Positions 48,519-57,833 are shown, numbered from the stretch's first letter. The stretch is DNA of 64,000 bases from Alcaligenaceae bacterium (GCA_013416485.1 JACCEO010000003.1:124001-188000); one strand, 5' to 3'. Program-made: numbers and translations. The notes: generated by a model from the letters alone, not told the origin.

Positions 48519-48543
48519 ACTGCATCGGTACTAAACCAAAAAC

Positions 48544-49125
48544 TTAGACTGTGGCACGACGTGCACGAGGCGCAGCAGCTTTGCTGGCTTCGGCTGCATC
48601 GGCAGCAGCTTTCATAGTGGCGCTGGTAGCAGCAGCAATGTTGGATTCAGCAGCATCCGCAGCTTGGCGAGCCACCTTAGCAACCGAGTCATAAGCACTA
48701 TTGGCAGTCGCCAACGATGACTTCAACAAAGCAACAGCACCTTCCGAACCTGTAGGAGCATTCTTAGCCAGCTCGTCGATAGCTTCGCTGACTTGTTGCT
48801 GACCTTGCGACAATTGCTCTTCGGTTAGCTTGGACAGGTCTGCTTGTACACCAGCAACGATGTCATAAACATGCTTGCCGTAAGCCAGGGCTTTTTCAGC
48901 GTTAGGCTGAACCAGACCACTAGTGAACGACAGGGCTTCTTGAGGATCTTTGACTTCAGCGGCTTGCTGCGATTTCTGGGCGACTTCGTCCATGGAAGCC
49001 TTGATGACTTTCAGGTTCAAATCAACCAGCTTTTCAAAGCCGCTAAAGAATGTATTTTGTATCGCTAGAAAGTTATCTAGTGATGCTTTTTGGTTAGCCA
49101 GAACATTTTGTGGGATGGCGCTCAT
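48544..49125 (-). CDS. phaP: Phasin family protein
   Basis: A 193-residue protein that coats polyhydroxyalkanoate granules. The N-terminal phasin domain reads LDNFLAIQNTFFSGFEKLVDL with a mainly helical, amphipathic pattern. The C-terminal 50 residues are Ala-rich and end with basic AAAPRARRATV, as in phasins with a histone-like tail. Together with scoAB it suggests PHB storage and use. PhaC, PhaA and PhaB are not in the window. Confidence 0.9.
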   Translation of the reverse strand: MSAIPQNVLANQKASLDNFLAIQNTFFSGFEKLVDLNLKVIKASMDEVAQKSQQAAEVKDPQEALSFTSGLVQPNAEKALAYGKHVYDIVAGVQADLSKLTEEQLSQGQQQVSEAIDELAKNAPTGSEGAVALLKSSLATANSAYDSVAKVARQAADAAESNIAAATSATMKAAADAAEASKAAAPRARRATV

Positions 49126-49193
49126 GATATTTCCTATATAAGTGAGAATACAAGAAGGCTACGTCATTCACTTTATCCTGTGAAAACCTTCTA

Positions 49194-49266
49194 TGCTGCA
49201 TTGCAACAACACTTATTTTACCAATTCCTAAGCGCATGTCAAGAATTTTGTTGCGACGCAACAAAA
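49194..49266. promoter_or_regulatory. Candidate operators between phaP and iclR
   Basis: A perfect 10-1-10 palindrome TTTTGTTGCG-A-CGCAACAAAA lies at 49246-49266, just after the iclR stop. Nearer phaP, CTGCATTGCAACAAC (49197-49211) resembles the TGC-rich sites bound by the PHA repressor PhaR. The motif TTGTTGC occurs at both and again upstream of iclR near 50107-50121. Function is not established. Confidence 0.45.
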
Positions 49267-49279
49267 CCCTTCTATCGTT

Positions 49280-50095
49280 TCAATTAGTCGCTGGCTCATA
49301 TCCCAATGATGCAGAAATTTTGTGTGCTATTTCCAACAATGCTGGTATCCATTCATCACGCAAGCGCTCGGCAGGCGCGGAAATCGATAAGCCCGCTTGC
49401 AATTGACCAGTGTCATCGTAAATCCCTGCGGCAATGCAACGCACTCCCAATTCCAATTCTTCGTTATCGCGCGAATAGCCCAAGCGACGAATCAAAGTCA
49501 GGTCACGCTCTAATTGATCGGCCTGAGTAATGCTATTACGCGTAGTACCTGCTAGACCAGTACGCATGACATACGCCCTGACTTGACGAGGGTCACTGAC
49601 GGATAAAAACAATTTTCCTGTAGACGTCAGATGCAACGGCGCCCTCCCCCCTATAGCCCTGACCACTTGCATACCAGACCGCTCGCTCCAGGAACGCTCT
49701 ATGTAAATAATTTCATCGCCTTGCTGCAAGGACAAATTAATGGTCTGGCCGGTAATTTTATGCAGTTCACGCATGGGCTCTATGGCTGCTTCGCGCACAT
49801 CCAACCTACCCTTGACCAAAGACCCAAGCTCCAGCAAGCGCATTCCCAAACGATACAAACCGCTATCTACCCTTTCCACATAACGTCCAACCACCAAGTC
49901 ATTGAGTATGCGATGGGTGGTGGATGTATGTAAGCCGGTGGTAGCAGCCAAGTCCTTCAGGGGTACAGGATCAGTCTGGAGAGCCAGGGCATCAAGCAGA
50001 CGCATGGCTCTTTCAAGGACCTGTATGGCCATCTGGGAATCATTCAAAGACGAGGACATGTTTAATGTTGTAGGCAACATTGAGGATCGTGACAT
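49280..50095 (-). CDS. IclR-family transcriptional regulator
   Basis: A 271-residue regulator. The N-terminal helix-turn-helix (RAMRLLDALALQTDPVPLKD, then GLHTSTTHRILNDLVVGRYVER) and the C-terminal effector domain (GQTINLSLQQGDEIIYIE, APLHLTSTGKLFLS, ELGVRCIAAGIYDDTG) are typical of IclR. The N-terminus is uncertain: ATG codons at 50095, 50080 and 50059 all precede the first helix, and none has a strong ribosome-binding site; a TTG at 50113 is less likely. Targets are unknown; it is upstream of and co-oriented with phaP. Confidence 0.85.
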   Translation of the reverse strand: MSRSSMLPTTLNMSSSLNDSQMAIQVLERAMRLLDALALQTDPVPLKDLAATTGLHTSTTHRILNDLVVGRYVERVDSGLYRLGMRLLELGSLVKGRLDVREAAIEPMRELHKITGQTINLSLQQGDEIIYIERSWSERSGMQVVRAIGGRAPLHLTSTGKLFLSVSDPRQVRAYVMRTGLAGTTRNSITQADQLERDLTLIRRLGYSRDNEELELGVRCIAAGIYDDTGQLQAGLSISAPAERLRDEWIPALLEIAHKISASLGYEPATN

Positions 50096-50158
50096 AGGGA
50101 CTTTATGATGCAACGCAACAATTCCATAATATGGAAAAGCGTAAAATTAGGCAAGTAC

Positions 50159-50968
50159 TTATTCGTTTGCAGGAGGATTTAGCTGACCACCAAGCTGTCT
50201 CGCCTGTTCACGCAAATACGCCAACGCTTGGGTAGCAGCGACAGGTTCGCCTTTCACACCGAGTTCAATATGGGGCTGCCCCATATCCCCAACGCTAGGC
50301 AAACTAAAGGCTTTAATGCCTGGCCACTTGACTTCCAAAGCCTCTAGGGCAGGAGTAATGCGTGACTCAGGCAGCCCAAAGATCAGAAATGAATGCTCGA
50401 CCCGGCTAACCTTGTGATGATACTGCCCATAACGGGTATCCAGTGTCCACTCCATCATGGGAGTCGCCATCACAGGAAAACCTGGCATGAAAGTGTGATT
50501 ACGAATAAAAAACCCAGGAATTTTATTGTAAGCATTGGGCACGATATCGGCCCCAACGGGAAACACCCCCATTTGCAGCCGCTGCTGATTTTCGGGCAAA
50601 TTCATATCAGCACTGCCTTGACCACGACTAGCCATATCGGCACACCGCTCAGAAATCAGGGCTTGGGCTTCAGGGTGCAGAGCCAGCTTCAGACCCAAGG
50701 CCAAAGCAGCAGCCTGACGGGTTCTATCATCTGGAGTAGCACCTATACCACCACAACAAAACACGATGTCCTGAGTTGAAAAACTACGTTTCAGTACAGC
50801 AACGATATCATCGAGTTCATCAGAGACTATTTCCGCACCAGACAGCTGCATACCCCGTTGGCCCAGTAGTTCTATTAACTTGGAAAAATGTTTATCCTGG
50901 CGTCGACCCGAAAGGATTTCATCACCAATAATAATAAGACGTACCTTGGGTTCGCTGACTGTATCCAT
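50159..50968 (-). CDS. CinA N-terminal-like molybdopterin-binding domain protein
   Basis: A 269-residue protein with the MoaB/MogA-like fold of the CinA N-terminal half: RLIIIGDEILSGRRQDKHF, then VFCCGGIGATPDDRTRQAAA and PGFPVMATPMMEW. The C-terminal nicotinamide-nucleotide amidase domain of full CinA (about 410 residues) is absent, so it is a stand-alone member. Such proteins may hydrolyse ADP-ribose-type nucleotides (the COG1058 activity), not shown here. It lies 8 bp downstream of the EI24 gene and is probably co-transcribed with it. Confidence 0.85.
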   Translation of the reverse strand: MDTVSEPKVRLIIIGDEILSGRRQDKHFSKLIELLGQRGMQLSGAEIVSDELDDIVAVLKRSFSTQDIVFCCGGIGATPDDRTRQAAALALGLKLALHPEAQALISERCADMASRGQGSADMNLPENQQRLQMGVFPVGADIVPNAYNKIPGFFIRNHTFMPGFPVMATPMMEWTLDTRYGQYHHKVSRVEHSFLIFGLPESRITPALEALEVKWPGIKAFSLPSVGDMGQPHIELGVKGEPVAATQALAYLREQARQLGGQLNPPANE

Positions 50969-50976
50969 AGTATTCC

Positions 50977-51777
50977 TTATGCCTTGCGCTGTTGGCGCAA
51001 AGCCTCAAGACTGAAGTGCCCAAACACCAGTGCCGAATACACCGGGAGTATCAACCACGCAGGAGGAAAAAAATTCAGTATGGCCATCATTAGGCCAATT
51101 AACCAGTATTTTCCGTTATGACGACGATAGAGTAAGCGCCGCTCTGGGCCCGTGGCGTGCTCTACCAAGGCATCAACCCTAAGCATACGATTAAACGCAT
51201 AGGCCCACCAAAACAAGGGGAGTAATATCGCCAGCGGCGGGATCAACCACAAAGGCATGGTGATCAACCAACCCGACACAAAAACCACCCCAACCCATAA
51301 GGCATTCCATGCGCCAACGGCCGTGGCATGCTGCCCCATGCGTTCCAGGTCAGGATAATCACGTTTTTGAATATGACCTAACACCACTGGCATCACAAAC
51401 ACTGCTGCTATGACTATGCCTAGCAAGCCCGCTATGGGCAATAACAAACCTGCGGCCAGTATGGGCGTTAAATAGACTTTCAAAGAAAACAGACCAATGC
51501 CGACCATCCACTGGTCCACCGTATTGACCATACCCCATTCAGAAGCATGTGCATTCATAAAGTTGGTCAAAGGCGTCCATAAAAACCACATCAACAACAC
51601 CGCACCCAGCGCTGCAATTAAAAACGGCAGAAACAAGGTGGCTAGCATTTTTGGATGTAATTGCGAGACTAAGGCTCGTTTAAACGCCAGGCCCACCAGA
51701 CCAACCCCGATAGGGCTGGGTTCCACAGGTATAGTGGCGGGTAATGACGGCTGAACAGCCGGGGTAGTATCATTCAT
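50977..51777 (-). CDS. EI24-domain membrane protein
   Basis: A 266-residue protein with about four to five membrane helices and the EI24 (CysZ-related) family segments PIGVGLVGLAFKRALVSQLH, LLGIVIAAVFVMPVVLGHI and PLFWWAYAFNRMLRVDALV. CysZ imports sulfate, but many EI24 proteins have no known role. The ATG at 51777 with GGGA upstream is preferred to one at 51795. It is followed 8 bp later by the CinA-like gene and divergent from the thioredoxin gene. Confidence 0.82.
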   Translation of the reverse strand: MNDTTPAVQPSLPATIPVEPSPIGVGLVGLAFKRALVSQLHPKMLATLFLPFLIAALGAVLLMWFLWTPLTNFMNAHASEWGMVNTVDQWMVGIGLFSLKVYLTPILAAGLLLPIAGLLGIVIAAVFVMPVVLGHIQKRDYPDLERMGQHATAVGAWNALWVGVVFVSGWLITMPLWLIPPLAILLPLFWWAYAFNRMLRVDALVEHATGPERRLLYRRHNGKYWLIGLMMAILNFFPPAWLILPVYSALVFGHFSLEALRQQRKA

Positions 51778-51843
51778 GTAAGCATCCCGTGTCATATGAC
51801 ATGATGCTTTCCATCATAGTCAAACTAAGTGTTATTTGTCTTT

Positions 51844-52227
51844 ATGCCCGTATTTAATCCGCAACACCACACCACCGAACTACAACAGGCCTTGCAAGGG
51901 TTAGACCGCTTGATCATTGCCTGTTATTGCGCCGCCTGGTGTGACAGCTGTAAAAAATACCAAGTGGATTTTAATACACTGGCAACGCAGCATGCCCAGC
52001 ATGTATTTGTATGGATAGATATTGAAGAGCATCCTGAATGGCTGGGTGACGAAGATGTAGAAAACTTCCCCACGCTACTAATACAAGGACCGCAAGGTAA
52101 TCTTTTTTTTGGTCCCTTGCAGCCTAATATCAGCCATTTATCCAGGCTACTAGGAAGCCTGGATTTGCAGTCCCCCCCCGTTCAGGGCGGACCGCCGTCA
52201 TTACTAGACTTAGCGACCGCCGCCTAG
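51844..52227 (+). CDS. Thioredoxin-family protein
   Basis: A 127-residue thioredoxin-like protein. The redox site is WCDSC (residues 32-36), with ENFPTLLIQGPQGN providing the usual cis-proline. CDSC differs from the CGPC of TrxA and is seen in specialised thioredoxin-like proteins; no signal peptide is visible, so it is cytoplasmic. The ATG at 51844 is used; a GTG at 51829 is an alternative. Its last 18 bp overlap the end of the convergent rhlE gene. Confidence 0.85.
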   Translation: MPVFNPQHHTTELQQALQGLDRLIIACYCAAWCDSCKKYQVDFNTLATQHAQHVFVWIDIEEHPEWLGDEDVENFPTLLIQGPQGNLFFGPLQPNISHLSRLLGSLDLQSPPVQGGPPSLLDLATAA

Positions 52228-53622
52228 TAGTACACCCAAGGATTTCCGTTTGCTAGCCGCAGCAGAAACCGGTGCCACCGTGGTTGCTGCCAGAACAGAT
52301 GGCGACGACGACGGTACATAAGGTTTATAGAACAGTTCATCGGTAGGCAGCTTCGTGGTAGCAACGCTAGAACCATAAGCACGCTTGTCAGTACGCCCCG
52401 AGCGCTCGTTACGCTCTGGCTGACGAGTTCCCGAAGAACGCCCACGTGTGTTTCTGGGAAGTTCTAGTTCGCCACGGGGTATTTTGGCTTTAATCAGCTT
52501 TTCAATGTCCAGCAGATAGCGTTCTTCATCTGGAGTGAACAAAGCAATAGCCTCGCCTGAAGCACCCGCCCTACCGGTACGTCCTATACGGTGTACGTAA
52601 TCTTCGGCGTTATAAGGCAGATCGTAGTTGATGACGCAAGGAACACCAGCCACATCCAGACCACGCGCAGCCACATCAGTGGCCACTAAGACCTCGAGTT
52701 CGCCAGCTTTGAACGCCTCTAGTGCTTTCATGCGATCTAATTGGCTTTTATCACCGTGTATGGATTCCGCTTTGACACCATCGCGTACTAATTCACGCGC
52801 CAAACGGCCTGTACCAATTTTTGTGTTGGAAAACACAATAACTTGATTAAACCCACGTGACTTCACCAAATGCACCACAGCCTCACGTTTTTGTTCGCTG
52901 GCCAAGGGATAAGCAATTTGAGTAACGGTATCGGCTGTCGCGTTGCGTGCAGCAACTTCGAGCTCCACAGGGTCTTTCAGATAACTACGGCCCAGCTTAC
53001 GAATTTCGTTGCTGAACGTGGCGGAAAACAACAAGCCCTGACGTTTAGCCGGCAACAAGCCCACGATACGATCCAGATCGGGCAGAAAGCCCATATCCAG
53101 CATGCGATCGGCTTCGTCCAGCACCAATATACCAACCTGGCTTAAATTGACATTTTTCTGTTCTACGTGATCTAGCAAACGACCTGGAGTGGCGATCAAA
53201 ATTTCGCAGCCACGTCGCAAAGCATCGCGTTGTGGGCCGATATCGACACCACCAAACACAACGGCGGAACGTAAAGGCGTATCTTTGCTGTACTTGAGCA
53301 CACTATCAGAGACCTGGTCCGCCAGCTCGCGTGTAGGCGTCAGGATAAGCGCACGCACAGGGTGGCGCGCTGGTGACGCACTGGTATTAGCAAATTGCAT
53401 TAGCCTATGCAATATAGGTAAAGTAAATGCTGCAGTTTTACCAGTACCAGTTTGCGCTGCCCCCATGACATCGCGACCATCGATGACCATAGGTAAGGCC
53501 TGAGCCTGTATCGGAGTGGGAGTGGTATACCCAGTTGCGGCGACCGCCTTAAGTATGCTGGGATGCAGGCCGAAGTCGGAAAAATTAGCAGTTGGTGTAT
53601 CGATTTTTATGATGTCTGTCAT
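52210..53622 (-). CDS. rhlE: DEAD-box RNA helicase RhlE
   Basis: A 470-residue RNA helicase. Seen: Q motif (FSDFGLHPSILKAV, then TPTPIQAQALP), motif I AAQTGTGKTAAF, Ia PTRELADQV, II VLDEADRML, III FSATFS, and C-terminal motifs VATDVAARGLD and HRIGRTGRAG. The low-complexity tail (RSSGTRQPERNERSG) is Arg/Gly/Ser-rich and may bind RNA. RhlE is inferred from overall resemblance among DEAD proteins; it acts on ribosome maturation in E. coli. Confidence 0.9.
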   Translation of the reverse strand: MTDIIKIDTPTANFSDFGLHPSILKAVAATGYTTPTPIQAQALPMVIDGRDVMGAAQTGTGKTAAFTLPILHRLMQFANTSASPARHPVRALILTPTRELADQVSDSVLKYSKDTPLRSAVVFGGVDIGPQRDALRRGCEILIATPGRLLDHVEQKNVNLSQVGILVLDEADRMLDMGFLPDLDRIVGLLPAKRQGLLFSATFSNEIRKLGRSYLKDPVELEVAARNATADTVTQIAYPLASEQKREAVVHLVKSRGFNQVIVFSNTKIGTGRLARELVRDGVKAESIHGDKSQLDRMKALEAFKAGELEVLVATDVAARGLDVAGVPCVINYDLPYNAEDYVHRIGRTGRAGASGEAIALFTPDEERYLLDIEKLIKAKIPRGELELPRNTRGRSSGTRQPERNERSGRTDKRAYGSSVATTKLPTDELFYKPYVPSSSPSVLAATTVAPVSAAASKRKSLGVLLGGGR

Positions 53623-53774
53623 TGAAAATGGTTGGCGCCAGCTACGGGAAAACCCCGAGCGCAGCTCTTATAACCCCATCATTTTAACGCAGCACAGCCC
53701 ATACTCCCTAAATTGTGCAGCATCTACTCACATAGTGTCGTTAAAACCCGACGTTTTGCCAGCATATAAGGGTT
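53623..53774. other. rhlE leader and promoter region
   Basis: A 152-bp non-coding stretch between rhlE and azlD (same strand). It must contain the rhlE promoter and leader. I recognise no hairpin with a U-run, tRNA or riboswitch here. Confidence 0.5.
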
Positions 53775-54116
53775 TCATAACTGCATTAAAAATCGTAAAC
53801 CCCAAAATGCGACCATACCACCAACGATCACCATTAACGTGCTGCCTGTGCGCCAGTATAAAAATATAGCAATCAAAGCTGCCAGCGCCTTCACATCCAG
53901 GACCACGCCGACATCTGGCTGCCAGGGCAACAGCTCTGGCACAACAATACCTATCAGGGCCGCCGTGGGTGCATAGCGCAAAGCCCGCCTAACCCCTTCA
54001 CGTAGGGGCAAGTAATCGCCTACCAGAAAATAGCCTGAACGCGTCAAGAAACTGCACACCGTAAGCGCTGCTATAACGCCCAATATGTACCAATCATGCT
54101 CTGTAAACGTCATCAT
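53775..54116 (-). CDS. azlD: AzlD-family branched-chain amino acid transport subunit
   Basis: A 113-residue membrane protein with four helices and AzlD features: CSFLTRSGYFLVGDYLPL, then LRYAPTAALIGIVVPELL. With AzlC it forms a branched-chain amino acid exporter (YgaZH/BrnFE type). Its ATG overlaps the azlC stop (ATGA), showing coupled translation. Confidence 0.9.
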   Translation of the reverse strand: MMTFTEHDWYILGVIAALTVCSFLTRSGYFLVGDYLPLREGVRRALRYAPTAALIGIVVPELLPWQPDVGVVLDVKALAALIAIFLYWRTGSTLMVIVGGMVAFWGLRFLMQL

Positions 54117-54850
54117 GCCGATTTCCTGTGATAAATACGCTCACTGATAACACCGGCAATTACGCCACCAACCACTGCCAATGCCAGACCTAAACGTAGT
54201 GGCAATGGCTGACACACCCAGGCGATTAGACCGGCTGCCAACAAACACATCGCCATAGGTTTGGTTTTCACCAAAGGAATGATAATTGCCATCAAGGCAA
54301 GAATGGCGGCGAACTCTAATGACCAGCTAGCCGGTACTAAACCCCCCAGATATATACCCATCAAAGAAGCCAGCACCCACGTCAACCAGCCAGGTATGAT
54401 GACGCCCAACATGTACCAAATATGATGCGTACTGCCCCGCTCGGCACTTTCTCCATAACGGCCCATAAACAGTACAAACGCCATATCGGTAGTCAGATAA
54501 CTTAGCATCAGTCGCCGGAACCAGCTAAGGTGACGAAAAAAAGGCTGTAGCGCTGCACCAAAAATAATGAAGCGTATATTGACCACGCAACCCGCTGCAA
54601 AAATCAGCCAAATCGGTGCTAACGACTCAATCAAGGGCAAAGCAGTCAACTGAGCCGAGCCGGCATATACCGTCAGGGTCATCAAGCTGGCCATGTTATC
54701 CGTTAAACCAGTTTTAACCAGGGCTATCCCCGTCACGAATCCCCAGGTGCCTGTTGCCACCAATGTGGGCAACAAATCCATAAAAGCCTGTTTAAAACTT
54801 TGCCTATGGGGCGCATCTGGCCACCATGCTAAAAGCTTACTGCGCACCAT
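54113..54850 (-). CDS. azlC: AzlC-family branched-chain amino acid exporter
   Basis: A 245-residue membrane protein with about seven helices. Seen: FVTGIALVKTGLTDNMASLM, AGSAQLTALPLIES and VVNIRFIIFGAALQPFFRHL, all diagnostic of AzlC/YgaZ/BrnF. Probably exports valine, leucine or isoleucine (or analogues) to avoid overaccumulation. It is the first of the azlCD pair. Confidence 0.92.
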   Translation of the reverse strand: MVRSKLLAWWPDAPHRQSFKQAFMDLLPTLVATGTWGFVTGIALVKTGLTDNMASLMTLTVYAGSAQLTALPLIESLAPIWLIFAAGCVVNIRFIIFGAALQPFFRHLSWFRRLMLSYLTTDMAFVLFMGRYGESAERGSTHHIWYMLGVIIPGWLTWVLASLMGIYLGGLVPASWSLEFAAILALMAIIIPLVKTKPMAMCLLAAGLIAWVCQPLPLRLGLALAVVGGVIAGVISERIYHRKSA

Positions 54851-54973
54851 GGGTAGATTACCTTTATGCTACGGAAAAAAGACATATTGTAAGGCGGTAG
54901 GCCTTGCTACAATCTGGGCAATCGAAAAATCACTTAATACGCACTATATTCTTTTAAATTATCAGGATTCTCC

Positions 54974-55171
54974 ATGAGCAACCCAGCCACCCCCGATACT
55001 GTTTTTGTGACCGCCCAAGACTTACCCGTGTATTGCCCAGGACCTAATGCCCCTCTCTGGAGCATGCATCCTCGCGTCTATATCGAAGTGGTCAAAACTG
55101 GCAAAGCACTATGCCCGTATTGCGGCACTGGCTATCAGCTTAAAGACGGCGAAAAAGTCCACGGCCACTAG
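54974..55171 (+). CDS. Zinc-finger (zf-CHCC) small protein
   Basis: A 65-residue protein with a CHCC zinc site: Cys21, His32, Cys47 and Cys50 in VYCPGPNAPLWSMHPRVYIE and ALCPYCGTGYQL. This domain is shared with the mitochondrial complex I subunit NDUFS6, and bacterial homologues are often small free-standing proteins near respiratory or lipid A genes. Function is unclear. It is divergent from azlC and 57 bp upstream of the yheT-like gene. Confidence 0.88.
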   Translation: MSNPATPDTVFVTAQDLPVYCPGPNAPLWSMHPRVYIEVVKTGKALCPYCGTGYQLKDGEKVHGH

Positions 55172-55228
55172 ATTCTCTGGCCATCAGGGGCCCAAGCCCC
55201 GCCACACCTCATGTAACAAAGGCAGTTT

Positions 55229-56320
55229 GTGACCGCTCAGATTGATTCAACGCCCTGCCCGACACCCAAATGGTTGCCGGGTAGTCACACGCAAACCATA
55301 TATAGCGCTTTAATGGCGCGTTACCACCAAATCACTTTCATTCGGGAGCGTGTCAATACTCCCGATGGTGATTTTATTGACTTTGACTGGACTGCGCCTG
55401 GTCTATTCCCTGATCGATTGGCCTCAGGGGCCGGGGTAGAAGCCGATCCGGGGCTGGCACACACTGCCGCACGGCGCTGGATGCAGGTCAGTGACTGGGC
55501 AACCTTATCCAGTACACCGGGCACACCTGCCTTAGTACTATTTCATGGTCTGGAAGGCAATAGCAGCAGCCACTACGCCCAAGCCATCGCTCAACACTTC
55601 AGGGCCCGTGGTTGGGTGGTGGTCATTGCTCATTTCCGCAGTTGCTCGGGGTTTCCGAATCGTATGGCACGCGCCTATTACTCCGGCGACTCCGACGATA
55701 TTGATTTCATTTTTTCTACGGTACGCCAACGCGTACCGGCAGCGCTATGGCACAGCGTCGGGGTATCACTGGGTGGCAACGCCATGTTGAAACACATAGG
55801 CGAACAAGGGTCTTCCTTGCCTTGGTTGCACGCCGCGGCTGCTGTGTCAGTCCCCTTGGACCTGGTCGCTTGCGGCATGCGTTTATCGGAAACCTGGCTA
55901 GGCAAGCAGCTTTATACCCGCCACTTTCTGCGAACCATGAGGGCCAAGCTATTGGCCAAGGCCCAGCGTTTTCCCGGCATGATAGATGTCATGCGGCTGA
56001 ATCATACGGTCAGCCTGCGGGATTTTGACGACATGTACACCGCGCCCATGCATGGCTATAAAAATGCTCTGGATTACTGGACCAGGGCATCCAGCAAACC
56101 CTTGCTAAATGAAATCACGGTACCTACCCTGGTACTGAACGCACGCAACGACCCCTTCGTGCCAGAACCATCATTACCAGGCTCCTACGAATGCTCTGAT
56201 AGCGTGTTGCTACACCAGCCGGCACAAGGTGGTCATGTGGGCTTTGTCACGGGTGGTTTTCCTGGTGACTTAGGTTGGCTACCCCGACGGTTAGCCAGGT
56301 TTTTTGAAACTGGCACCTAA
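55229..56320 (+). CDS. YheT-family alpha/beta hydrolase
   Basis: A 363-residue hydrolase of the YheT/embryogenesis-associated EMB8 family. Seen: the opening KWLPGSHTQTIYSALM, oxyanion region LFHGLEGNSSSHYAQAIA, the nucleophile Ser in SVGVSLGGNAMLKH, Asp in NARNDPFVP and His in GGHVGFVTGG. The start is GTG at 55229 with AAAGG seven bases upstream. The substrate is unknown; esterase activity on small acyl esters is the usual expectation. It is convergent to the M48 gene with 4 bp between. Confidence 0.88.
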   Translation: MTAQIDSTPCPTPKWLPGSHTQTIYSALMARYHQITFIRERVNTPDGDFIDFDWTAPGLFPDRLASGAGVEADPGLAHTAARRWMQVSDWATLSSTPGTPALVLFHGLEGNSSSHYAQAIAQHFRARGWVVVIAHFRSCSGFPNRMARAYYSGDSDDIDFIFSTVRQRVPAALWHSVGVSLGGNAMLKHIGEQGSSLPWLHAAAAVSVPLDLVACGMRLSETWLGKQLYTRHFLRTMRAKLLAKAQRFPGMIDVMRLNHTVSLRDFDDMYTAPMHGYKNALDYWTRASSKPLLNEITVPTLVLNARNDPFVPEPSLPGSYECSDSVLLHQPAQGGHVGFVTGGFPGDLGWLPRRLARFFETGT

Positions 56321-56324
56321 GACT

Positions 56325-57833
56325 TTAAGAGCTTCTAAAGCGTTCAAGTAAGGCACGGTCGTCTTTTAAGCGTTCCTTCATGGTACGTATCTGCACATCC
56401 AACTGCGATTGCAGATAAAAATCGTTAGTCATGTTACGCGCCTGCTGCAGTTGCTCAACGGCAGCAGGTAAAGCACCGGTCAATTCATAGTAGCTAGCCA
56501 TGCTACGGCGTGCATCCAGACGCAAGCCCAGGCGTTCTTGGCTTTGCGCTAACAGCTGATACAAACGCGGAACGTCCTGCCACTGCATAATGCGCTGCTT
56601 CAGGACGGCTATAGCCTCGGTATCGCGCCCTGTTTTCTGCATGGCTTCTATTTGAGCCAACGCCACGCCTTGGCTGTCTGGCCAACGCTTGGCCGCAGCA
56701 CTGGCTTGCTCTAAGGCGCTTAGCTCATTTCCCTGAGCCAAAGCTAAATTTATTGCCAATCCAGCGACTTCCGATGAACCACGACCACCTGCCGTTGCTT
56801 TATCCAGTGCTTGCCCAGCCCCGTCATAATCCTTTTTTTGTAAAGCGGCATACGCCAGGCCATACCAGGCAGCCGATTGCGCGGCACCACTGGCTTGCTG
56901 AGCATCACGCTCAAGTATGGTTATCGCGTTACGCATCGCCTGGGCAGTACGCGCCTGCACCAAACGCAACTTGGCGCGCACATACCAGAAGGCATCGCTA
57001 TCGGGCTTGGGCGCAGCCAAGCTATCAGTAATACGGTTTTCCATATCCGACATACGCTGCACAGACAAGGGGTGAGTGCTGGTGTAAACGCTGCCGCCCA
57101 TACCCTCATTCAAGCGCGAGGCATTCATCAGCTGGGCAAACATACGCAACATGCCTCGCGGATCAAACCCCGCTTTGCGCAACATTTCAAACCCTGTGCG
57201 ATCAGCCTCTTGTTCTGCCTGGCGTGAGAAACCCAGTTGTCTATCGACCGCAGCGGCTTGACCAAAAGCGGCAACACCCATTGCCAGATCACCGCTTCCT
57301 GACAAAGCGGCTAATAATGCAGCGGCCAATGCTGCCATCATCAAGGTATTGGTTTGTGAACTTTGAGTCATGCCCCTAGCGATATGGCGCTGCACTACAT
57401 GACCAATTTCATGGGCAATAACTGAAGCCAGCTCGGATTCGGTTTCAGAAGCCACCACCAGTCCGCTATTAATACCGATATAACCACCGGGTAATGCAAA
57501 TGCGTTGATACTGGAATCACGTAAGGCAAACACGGTAATACGTTGGCCACTTTCCGGTGCATAGGCGGCTAAACGTCGGCCCATATCGGTTAGGTACTGG
57601 TTAATGTCAGGATCGGCGATATAACTAGGATCGCGCCGACCCTGCTCCATAATGGCATCCCCCAGCGTACGTTCTAGAGCGGGTGATAACTCTACCGCTG
57701 AAGCCGACCCCATACTGGGTAGCCCCATAGGCTGAGCCTGTAATGACAACGGCATGGACAAGGCGGCTGCCAACACCAAGCTAAGCAACCGCGCACCTGA
57801 ACTAGAACGACTTACCACGACTAAACTCGCCAT
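56325..57833 (-). CDS. M48 metalloprotease with TPR tail, BepA-like
   Basis: A 502-residue secreted protease. An N-terminal signal peptide (about 1-33, hydrophobic LLSLVLAAALSMPL) precedes the M48 domain with zinc site HEIGH (141-145) and QEADRTGFEML supplying the third ligand. The C-terminal half has repeated helical TPR-like segments (WYGLAYAALQKKDYDGAGQA). This is the BepA (YfgC) layout; BepA chaperones and degrades outer-membrane protein intermediates. It overlaps ctaG by 1 bp-scale (ATGA), so translation is coupled. Confidence 0.9.
   Translation of the reverse strand: MASLVVVSRSSSGARLLSLVLAAALSMPLSLQAQPMGLPSMGSASAVELSPALERTLGDAIMEQGRRDPSYIADPDINQYLTDMGRRLAAYAPESGQRITVFALRDSSINAFALPGGYIGINSGLVVASETESELASVIAHEIGHVVQRHIARGMTQSSQTNTLMMAALAAALLAALSGSGDLAMGVAAFGQAAAVDRQLGFSRQAEQEADRTGFEMLRKAGFDPRGMLRMFAQLMNASRLNEGMGGSVYTSTHPLSVQRMSDMENRITDSLAAPKPDSDAFWYVRAKLRLVQARTAQAMRNAITILERDAQQASGAAQSAAWYGLAYAALQKKDYDGAGQALDKATAGGRGSSEVAGLAINLALAQGNELSALEQASAAAKRWPDSQGVALAQIEAMQKTGRDTEAIAVLKQRIMQWQDVPRLYQLLAQSQERLGLRLDARRSMASYYELTGALPAAVEQLQQARNMTNDFYLQSQLDVQIRTMKERLKDDRALLERFRSS

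Noticed and set aside
55183-55200. GGGGC-N4-GCCCC hairpin between the zinc-finger gene and yheT as a terminator
   Set aside because: There is no U-run, and the two genes are close and co-oriented; it may affect mRNA folding but cannot be called a terminator.
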